Of a stretch of DNA of 7,213 nt, positions 1 to 4,553 are shown piece after piece. The translations under genes were made by a program, and so were the position numbers. Location of the stretch: assembly GCA_913054445.1 (NCBI GenBank), contig CAJXIK010000099.1, positions 1 to 7,213 on the forward strand, given 5' to 3'. Numbering within the stretch: the stretch's first letter is position 1; every line of letters starts with the position of its first letter. Origin of the DNA: an uncultured Bermanella sp. (GTDB lineage Bacteria; Pseudomonadota; Gammaproteobacteria; Pseudomonadales; Oceanobacteraceae). Below the pieces are notes generated by a model. It searched no databases and was not told where the DNA came from. It saw only the letters and a list, made by a program, of their open reading frames with translations.

Positions 1-58
1 GTGCATATCCGCTCCTTGCCATCCTTGGCACTGCGGTATACCGCACATCCTGTGCATA
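1..58. repeat. Cluster of short palindromes with CATCC cores
   Basis: Three small inverted repeats are packed head to tail. TGCCA-TCCT-TGGCA is at 17-30, the perfect 14-base palindrome TGCGGTATACCGCA is at 32-45, and GCACA-TCC-TGTGC is at 43-55, overlapping the second. The heptamer GTGCATA occurs at 1-7 and again at 52-58. The first and third repeats share a CATCC around the loop, and a further unit of this style (GGCATCCATGCC) lies at 211-222. No open reading frame of note covers them. This looks like an intergenic palindromic repeat cluster cut by the window edge. Whether it belongs to a dispersed family cannot be told from this window. Confidence 0.55.
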
Positions 59-59
59 C

Positions 60-88
60 TAAAAAGGCCAGCTAGGCTGGCCTTTTTA
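60..88. terminator. Bidirectional rho-independent terminator
   Basis: AAAAAGGCCAGC (61-72) and GCTGGCCTTTTT (76-87) form a perfect 12-bp stem with a three-base TAG loop, and T60-A88 can extend it to 13 bp. The GC-rich core is flanked by A5 and T5, so the hairpin is followed by a U-tract in either direction. It can stop minus-strand transcripts coming from recA and plus-strand transcripts from a gene left of the window. It is the first strong terminator downstream of recA, about 280 bases past the stop codon, so the recA message may carry a long structured 3' region. Confidence 0.9.
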
Positions 89-365
89 AAGTGCGGATTT
101 AACTTCACGGGCATCGAAAAAACTCAGAATTCAATATATGAACCCGCCTACCCATGACTGGAATTGATAGTACTGAGGTCGCCGTTAACCCCTCCCTGGG
201 GGCTTGCTTTGGCATCCATGCCAAAAACCACCTCATTACTATCAACCCCAGCCATAGGTCATGTCACTTAGGCCGCCAATAAAAGAGGTTCATCACCGAG
301 CAGCTAAAATAACTTAACTTAAAGGCGCCCTCTGATAAGACTGATAAATAAAGCAGCTATCAATA
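89..365. other. Gene-free region downstream of recA
   Basis: No credible coding sequence is visible on either strand here. In gammaproteobacteria recX usually follows recA, but no RecX-like frame fits before the terminator at 60-88. The main content is the branched palindrome at 150-259. Between it and the recA stop (260-365) the DNA is AT-rich, with a short tandem repeat (CTGATAAGACTGATAA, 332-347) and TTAACTT-like repeats around 312-320, but no clear terminator hairpin. Bases 89-149 hold an A6 run (117-122) and an EcoRI-like GAATTC palindrome, with nothing I can assign. Confidence 0.6.
150..259 (-). ncRNA. Candidate structured RNA or palindromic element 3' of recA
   Basis: The arms 150-179 and 230-259 form an imperfect inverted repeat of 30 positions: 25 Watson-Crick pairs and five mismatches. 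Four mismatches (153/256, 157/252, 162/247, 163/246) are A-C or C-A on the plus strand, so they become G-U pairs in minus-strand RNA. Only 173/236 stays unpaired. Inside are two hairpins. One is AACCCC/GGGGCT (187-192 with 199-204), whose single mismatch is again G-U on the minus strand. The other is the perfect palindrome TTTGGCAT-CC-ATGCCAAA (208-225). The result is a long basal stem closing a two-hairpin junction, oriented like recA and lying between its stop codon and the terminator at 60-88. It could be a 3'UTR-derived RNA, an independent RNA or a MITE-like repeat. No target-site duplication is apparent and I see no promoter specific to it. Confidence 0.5.
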
Positions 366-1457
366 TTAAGCTTTTACTTGCGCGCCTTCTTTACCCTTGC
401 CTTTAGGCTTAGTGTTGGCCGCCTTCGTGTCAGCGGGGGCAGGCTCGTCATCTTGCTCTTTTCTCTTGCTTGTCACCAACAACTGAGCGCGAATCTGATC
501 TTCGATTTCCTTGAAGGCGTCGGGATTTTCTAGCAAAAACTTGCAGGCGTTGGCCTTACCTTGGCCAATTTTGTCACCCTTATAGGCATACCAAGCACCG
601 GCCTTGTCGACTAACCCTAGCTTCACACCCAAATCAACCAATTCGGCCGCGAGATTGATGCCTTCGTTGTAAACAATTTGGAATTCGGCCTGCTTAAACG
701 GAGGCGATACCTTGTTCTTAACCACCTTAACCCGTGTCTCGTTACCCACTACCTCATCGCCATTTTTAACCGCACCGGTGCGACGAATATCCAAACGCAC
801 AGATGAGTAAAACTTCAAGGCGTTGCCGCCCGTGGTGGTTTCTGGGTTACCAAACATGACACCGATCTTCATACGAATCTGGTTGATGAAAATCACCAAG
901 CAGTTGGCATTTTTAACGTTGGCGGTGAGCTTACGCAGGGCTTGCGACATCAAGCGGGCTTGTAGGCCCACGTGGTGATCCCCCATGTCCCCTTCGATTT
1001 CTGCCTTAGGGGTTAAGGCCGCCACCGAATCCACCACCACGATATCCACCGCGCCGGAACGCACTAGGCTGTCTACGATTTCTAGGCCCTGTTCGCCGGT
1101 ATCTGGCTGGCTGACCAACAGTTCATCTAGGTTGACCCCTAGACGCTCGGCGTACAATGGGTCCAGCGCATGCTCGGCATCTACGATGGCCACGGTCTTA
1201 CCTTGCTTTTGCGCCTGCGCCAAAACAGACAGACACAATGTGGTCTTACCTGAGGATTCTGGGCCGTAGATCTCGACGATACGGCCATAGGGTAAGCCGC
1301 CAATGCCCAACGCGATATCTAGCCCCAAAGAACCGGTGGAAACAGCAGGAATGGCCTCGACGGGTTGGTCACCCATCTTCATGACGGCACCTTTGCCGAA
1401 CTGACGTTCGATTTGCCCTAGCGCCGCGTCGAGTGCTTTTTGACGATTCTGATCCAT
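366..1457 (-). CDS. recA: RecA recombinase
   Basis: RecA is the cytoplasmic DNA-dependent ATPase that forms filaments on single-stranded DNA, drives homologous pairing and strand exchange, and stimulates LexA self-cleavage. The protein has 363 residues, close to the usual 350. Walker A is GPESSGKT at 65-72 (K71 matches E. coli K72). E95 lies in the DAEHALDP stretch, Walker B ends at D143, and DNA-binding loop L2 lies around 196-210 (MKIGVMFGNPETTTG). The start at 1457 (MDQNRQKAL) is preferred over an ATG at 1487: AGGTGA sits seven bases upstream, the N-terminus aligns with other RecAs, and the longer form would add ten non-conserved residues. The tail is odd: after a short acidic patch (EQDDE, 334-338) the last 20 residues hold six lysines and one glutamate, whereas E. 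coli RecA ends in an acidic tail. A LexA box lies upstream at 1529-1544. Confidence 0.99.
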   Translation of the reverse strand: MDQNRQKALDAALGQIERQFGKGAVMKMGDQPVEAIPAVSTGSLGLDIALGIGGLPYGRIVEIYGPESSGKTTLCLSVLAQAQKQGKTVAIVDAEHALDPLYAERLGVNLDELLVSQPDTGEQGLEIVDSLVRSGAVDIVVVDSVAALTPKAEIEGDMGDHHVGLQARLMSQALRKLTANVKNANCLVIFINQIRMKIGVMFGNPETTTGGNALKFYSSVRLDIRRTGAVKNGDEVVGNETRVKVVKNKVSPPFKQAEFQIVYNEGINLAAELVDLGVKLGLVDKAGAWYAYKGDKIGQGKANACKFLLENPDAFKEIEDQIRAQLLVTSKRKEQDDEPAPADTKAANTKPKGKGKEGAQVKA

Positions 1458-1528
1458 TGTAATATCACCTGTTTTTAGTTTTACCAAAGCCTAGTCATGC
1501 ACGGGTTCGAGGCCAGAAGCTTAGATTA

Positions 1529-1544
1529 CTGTAAATATAACCAG
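1529..1544 (-). promoter_or_regulatory. LexA (SOS) box of recA
   Basis: On the minus strand the sequence reads CTGGTTATATTTACAG. It matches the gammaproteobacterial LexA consensus CTG-N10-CAG with an AT-rich centre, and the flanking TA on both sides continues the palindrome. It lies 71 bases upstream of the recA start and just downstream of the candidate -10 element, so bound LexA would block initiation. It is the only such box I noticed in the window. Confidence 0.9.
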
Positions 1545-1573
1545 TATTAAAGCACATGGGATTTTTTTGGCAA
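1545..1573 (-). promoter_or_regulatory. Candidate sigma70 promoter of recA
   Basis: On the minus strand a -35-like TTGCCA (1568-1573) is followed after 17 bases by TTAATA (1545-1550), or after 16 by TTTAAT (1546-1551). The LexA box begins directly next to it, as expected for an SOS promoter. The -10 match is imperfect, so the exact register is uncertain. The predicted leader is about 75-80 bases long. Confidence 0.5.
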
Positions 1574-1650
1574 TCAGTTTTTTGTAAGCATTGCCATGAC
1601 AGGGCAGGACAACAAAGATATGGCAAGGGAGGTATTAGAGGGGGAGAAAC

Positions 1651-1671
1651 ACCGGCCACTGGGTGACCGGT
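1651..1671 (-). terminator. Candidate terminator of the DUF3010-like gene
   Basis: Seven bases after the stop codon of the 1679-2128 gene, minus-strand RNA can fold a nine-pair stem. ACCGGUCAC pairs with GUGGCCGGU around a CCA loop, with one U-G pair that is C-A on the plus strand. The stem is followed by GTTTCT, only a weak U-tract, so termination may be partial. It separates this gene from the recA promoter. Confidence 0.5.
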
Positions 1672-1678
1672 CAGCACG

Positions 1679-2128
1679 CTATTCTGCGCCGCGCTCGCTT
1701 AAATAGATGTTCTGATTCTGGAAGGCATAAGCGGCTTTAAAGGCTGAGTGCTGGAACTTCTTAAGACCCAGTTCGTCAATATCGGCCTGTAACGGGTTGC
1801 GTTTAAGCTGCTCTTTGATGGTCGCGCTGGAGATAGTAGAAACCTGCATATTCAACAGCTGAATAGCCGCCTCTAGCTTGAAGCTGGTGGCAGAACCGGC
1901 ATGCTTGCCCTTCTGGTCACGCTCTATGATCACTACTTCATTCACCTTGTAGTCTTCCATGAGTTTCTCGAACGTATCCTGAAACTCACGGATATTGTCT
2001 GTGGGCATAGAAGACGACACAGCAAACATGCGCTGACGCAGCTCGCTCACGTTGAAGGCCCCTTTTTCGTGGTTTAAAACACAAATGATGGCTTCGCCAC
2101 CTTTTAACTCTACGCCGCACACTCGCAT
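1679..2128 (-). CDS. DUF3010 family protein of unknown function
   Basis: This is a 149-residue soluble protein that I recognise, from memory, as resembling the uncharacterised DUF3010 family. No signal peptide or membrane segment is visible. The N-terminus (MRVCGVELKGGEAIICVL) reads as two beta strands with an acidic residue, E7. A hydrophobic strand ending in an acid (NEVVIIER, E69) follows, then a Lys/Gly/Ser-rich turn and a helix (KHAGSATSFKLEAAIQLL, 75-92), and a helical C-terminal part (HSAFKAAYAF, 127-136). This order is reminiscent of RNase H/RuvC-like folds, but that is my inference, and the usual Asp in the last helix is absent. The start at 2128 is chosen over 2158 because GAGAG lies seven bases upstream and the extra ten residues look unrelated. 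It has its own candidate promoter, so it is probably not in an operon with the crotonase upstream. Confidence 0.8.
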   Translation of the reverse strand: MRVCGVELKGGEAIICVLNHEKGAFNVSELRQRMFAVSSSMPTDNIREFQDTFEKLMEDYKVNEVVIIERDQKGKHAGSATSFKLEAAIQLLNMQVSTISSATIKEQLKRNPLQADIDELGLKKFQHSAFKAAYAFQNQNIYLSERGAE

Positions 2129-2157
2129 GGTGATTCTCTCAGATTGATTCTGGCGCA

Positions 2158-2163
2158 ATTATA
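2158..2163 (-). promoter_or_regulatory. Candidate -10 element for the DUF3010-like gene
   Basis: A perfect TATAAT lies on the minus strand 29 bases upstream of the start codon, which would give a leader of about 20 bases. At 17-18 bases spacing the -35 region is GC-rich (AGGCGG or AAGGCG) and matches poorly, so this would be a weak or activator-dependent promoter. Its presence argues for transcription of this gene apart from the upstream crotonase. Confidence 0.4.
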
Positions 2164-2242
2164 GCCGCTCGCCGTCGTCGCCGCCTTACTTTCTGTCGCG
2201 GATAACAAATTAGCGGCGAAATCCCATGGGGTTTGGCGGGGC

Positions 2243-3085
2243 TTACAGCTCAAACAAACCCTTAACTGGCCACAACCCCTCAAACTCGGCACTCTGCTTT
2301 TGTGCCTTGGCCGTAAACGAGCGCTGCATGTCAGCGGCGCGGAACATGCCCGACTGCCAGGTGGCCATGTATTTCAGGCTGTCGGCCACGGTGTGATCGC
2401 GGCTGAAGTTGATCATCTCTTTGCAGCCCGTCACCGCTAGGGGGGAGTTCTTGGCAATTTGTGCGGCGATGCTCATCACCCCATCTATGAGGGTGGCATG
2501 GTCGTCGAACACTTGGTTGACAAAGCCCAAACGCAACGCTTCCTGCGCGCCTAAGTTGCGCCCAGTGTAAGCCAGCTCACGCACCACACCCGACGGCATT
2601 AATTTAGGCAAGCGTTGCAGGGTACCCACATCGGCGGTCATGCCTAACTCGGTTTCTTTGATGGTGAAGTAGGCGTCTGCGCTGCAATAACGGCTGTCAG
2701 CCGCACACACCATATCCAGTGCGCCACCGATGCAGGCACCCTGAATAGCTGTGAGTACCGGGATGCGAATGTCTTCTAGGGTACTTAGGGCGGCCTGTAG
2801 TTGCATCACCACGCGGCGCAGGTTTTCGGCCATGCGGCCTGGGTCACCGCTCATGGGCAAGGCATTAGGGTTACTGAACACGGCCAAGTCCATGCCCGCC
2901 GAGAAATGCTTGCCGCTGGACGACAACACGATCACCCGCACCTCACCAGAGGCATCAAGCGTCTGCATGATCTGTGGCAGCTCCTGCCAGAAATCCATGT
3001 TCATGGCATTCATGGCCTGCGGGCGGCTCATCTGTACATGAGCAATATGATCTTTGAGGGTGACGGTAAAGCTCTTGTATTCCAT
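2243..3085 (-). CDS. Crotonase-family protein, ECH1-like dienoyl-CoA isomerase
   Basis: This 280-residue member of the enoyl-CoA hydratase/isomerase superfamily most resembles delta(3,5)-delta(2,4)-dienoyl-CoA isomerase (ECH1), which shifts conjugated double bonds so that fatty acids with odd-position unsaturation can be degraded. The CoA/oxyanion-hole segments are SGKHFSAGMDL (57-67) and IQGACIGGALD (114-124). Three acids match the catalytic trio of rat ECH1 (D176, E196, D204) with identical spacing: D124, E144 and D152, the last within ADVGTLQRLPK. The C-terminal SRDHTVADSLKYMATW (228-243) also resembles ECH1. AGGAG lies five bases before the ATG. It is divergent from the thiolase operon, which fits a role in beta-oxidation. 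A general enoyl-CoA hydratase label is the fallback, but hydratases normally have Glu where D124 is. Confidence 0.9.
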   Translation of the reverse strand: MEYKSFTVTLKDHIAHVQMSRPQAMNAMNMDFWQELPQIMQTLDASGEVRVIVLSSSGKHFSAGMDLAVFSNPNALPMSGDPGRMAENLRRVVMQLQAALSTLEDIRIPVLTAIQGACIGGALDMVCAADSRYCSADAYFTIKETELGMTADVGTLQRLPKLMPSGVVRELAYTGRNLGAQEALRLGFVNQVFDDHATLIDGVMSIAAQIAKNSPLAVTGCKEMINFSRDHTVADSLKYMATWQSGMFRAADMQRSFTAKAQKQSAEFEGLWPVKGLFEL

Positions 3086-3099
3086 GGGGACTCCTAAAC

Positions 3100-3118
3100 T
3101 ATGCCTTAAACAGGCATA
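3100..3118. promoter_or_regulatory. Inverted repeat upstream of the isomerase gene, possible operator
   Basis: TATGCC and GGCATA form a perfect six-base inverted repeat around a seven-base centre (TTAAACA). It lies 15-33 bases upstream of the start codon of the minus-strand crotonase and overlaps a -10-like TAATAT (minus strand, 3116-3121). It could be a repressor operator or a small leader hairpin next to the ribosome binding site. It does not match FadR or LexA boxes as I know them, and the -35 region is weak. Confidence 0.35.
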
Positions 3119-3325
3119 TTAGCGCCCTTCACAGCGCCGTGCCCATTTTTTTAAGCGGCCTATTCATGCACAGAATTGCCACTATTTTCATCATCGATGA
3201 CGCTTGCCGCCACCGTTTAAGTTTGAAATGGCCATATATCCGAGAAGCGGTGGGGGGGTACAGTAGAAGGCTAAGCTGCTAACGCTTTGTTATTTTCTAA
3301 TAATTAAAAAGATTAAAGGTCCATC

Positions 3326-4534
3326 ATGAGCACTGACGCATTTATATTTGATGCCATCCGCACACCACGGGGCAAGGGCAAGAAAAACGGTTCGCTGCAC
3401 GAAGTAAAGCCAGTGTCATTATTAGTGGGGTTGATGAAGTCCTTGCAAGAACGTAACCAGCTAGACACCAGCAAGGTCGAAGATGTGGTCATCGGCTGCG
3501 TGACCCCCGTTGGCGAACAGGGCTGCAACATCGGCAAAACTGCCGCCATGGTGGCCGACTGGGACGAGACCGTCTCTGCGGTGCAGCTAAACCGTTTTTG
3601 TGCCTCAGGCCTAGAAGCGGTGAACACCGCCGCCATGAAGGTGGCCTCGGGCTGGGAAGACTTAGTGGTGGCGGGGGGCGTCGAGTCCATGTCCCGCGTG
3701 GCCATGGGTGCCGACGGCGGTGCCTGGGCATTTGACCCCGCTTCAAGCTTTCACACCGGCTACGTGTCGCAAGGCGTAGGTGCCGACCTCATCGCCGAGC
3801 TAGAAGGCTTTAGCCGTGAAGACGTAGACGCCTTCGCCGCCGAGTCGCAACGCAGAGCCGCCGCCGCACAAGCCGCAGGCCACTTCGATAAGTCACTGGT
3901 GGCGGTCACCGACCAGAATGGCGTGGTTATCCTCGATCACGACGAGTTCATTCGTGGCGAGACCACCGCCGCTGGCCTTGCGGGTTTAAAGCCCTCCTTC
4001 CAGGCAATGGGGCAAATGGGCTTCGATGATTCCGCTAAGCTCAAGTACCCACAGGTAGAAGCGATTAATCACATCCACACCCCAGGCAACAGCTCGGGCA
4101 TCGTCGATGGCGCGGCTCTCGTGCTCATTGGCAGTAAAAAGGCGGGTGAAGAACAAGGCCTCAAGCCCCGTGCGCGCATCGTCTCGGTGGCACTCACCTC
4201 GACCGAACCCACTATCATGCTCACCGGCCCCGCTCCTGCCGCGCGTAAGGCATTGGCCAAGGCCAACTTAAGCGTAGCAGACATCGACATCTTCGAGGTT
4301 AACGAAGCCTTCGCCTCGGTGGTCATGAAGTTCCAAAAAGACTTAGATGTGCCCAGCGAAAAAATCAACGTTAACGGGGGTTCCATCGCCATGGGTCACC
4401 CACTGGGTGCCACTGGAGCCATGATCATCGGCACTTGCCTCGATGAGCTAGAGCGTCAAGAAAAGCGTTACGGCCTATGCACTCTGTGTGTAGGTGGTGG
4501 CATGGGCATCGCAACCATTATTGAACGCGTCTAG
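3326..4534 (+). CDS. Acetyl-CoA C-acyltransferase (3-ketoacyl-CoA thiolase)
   Basis: This 402-residue thiolase catalyses the last step of beta-oxidation, CoA-dependent cleavage of 3-ketoacyl-CoA to acetyl-CoA and a shortened acyl-CoA. The family hallmarks are all present: nucleophile C92 in NRFCASGLEAV, the NEAFA motif at 326-330, H358 in GGSIAMGHPLGATGA, and the acid/base cysteine C388 in CVGGGMG. GNSSGIVDGAA (254-264) is the usual substrate-pocket segment. The ATG at 3326 has AAAGG six bases upstream and is the only sensible start. The next gene begins 19 bases after the stop, so the two form an operon in the order thiolase then alpha subunit, as in fadI-fadJ. The length is nearer to FadA (about 390) than FadI (about 436), and biosynthetic acetyl-CoA acetyltransferase activity cannot be excluded. 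I could not identify a convincing promoter in 3119-3325. Confidence 0.95.
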   Translation: MSTDAFIFDAIRTPRGKGKKNGSLHEVKPVSLLVGLMKSLQERNQLDTSKVEDVVIGCVTPVGEQGCNIGKTAAMVADWDETVSAVQLNRFCASGLEAVNTAAMKVASGWEDLVVAGGVESMSRVAMGADGGAWAFDPASSFHTGYVSQGVGADLIAELEGFSREDVDAFAAESQRRAAAAQAAGHFDKSLVAVTDQNGVVILDHDEFIRGETTAAGLAGLKPSFQAMGQMGFDDSAKLKYPQVEAINHIHTPGNSSGIVDGAALVLIGSKKAGEEQGLKPRARIVSVALTSTEPTIMLTGPAPAARKALAKANLSVADIDIFEVNEAFASVVMKFQKDLDVPSEKINVNGGSIAMGHPLGATGAMIIGTCLDELERQEKRYGLCTLCVGGGMGIATIIERV

Positions 4535-4553
4535 CAGGATAAGGAGAACTAAC

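Noticed and set aside
115..149. Terminator at the A6 run (T6 on the minus strand, 117-122)
   Set aside because: Only a weak 4-bp hairpin (TTCA/TGAA) precedes the T-run and it is not adjacent to it. The hairpin at 60-88 is far stronger.
150..259. Integron attC site
   Set aside because: Although palindromic with a gapped stem, I could not find the paired core sites RYYYAAC and GTTRRRY at the ends, and no integrase or cassette array is present.
1495..1677. 60-codon minus-strand frame between recA and the DUF3010-like gene
   Set aside because: It covers the recA promoter, the LexA box and the candidate terminator, has no ribosome binding site I can see, and its residue makeup is unlike a folded protein.
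2217..2234. Hairpin AAATCCC-ATGGGGTTT after the isomerase gene as a terminator
   Set aside because: It is a near-palindrome with almost no loop, which cannot fold well, and it has no U-tract beyond the arm.
3214..3228. PsrA- or FadR-type operator around GTTTAAGTTTGAA
   Set aside because: Only one half-site (GTTTGAA) is present, without the opposing half at a fitting distance. It is insufficient to call.
3313..3705. Long minus-strand frames opposite the thiolase and multifunctional genes
   Set aside because: These are antisense shadows of GC-biased codons. The plus-strand proteins carry complete catalytic motifs and the antisense products resemble nothing.
4494..4553. Upstream ATG giving a 20-residue extension of the multifunctional protein
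   Set aside because: It lies inside the thiolase gene, lacks a ribosome binding site, and the extension does not belong to the crotonase fold. AAGGAG points to 4554.
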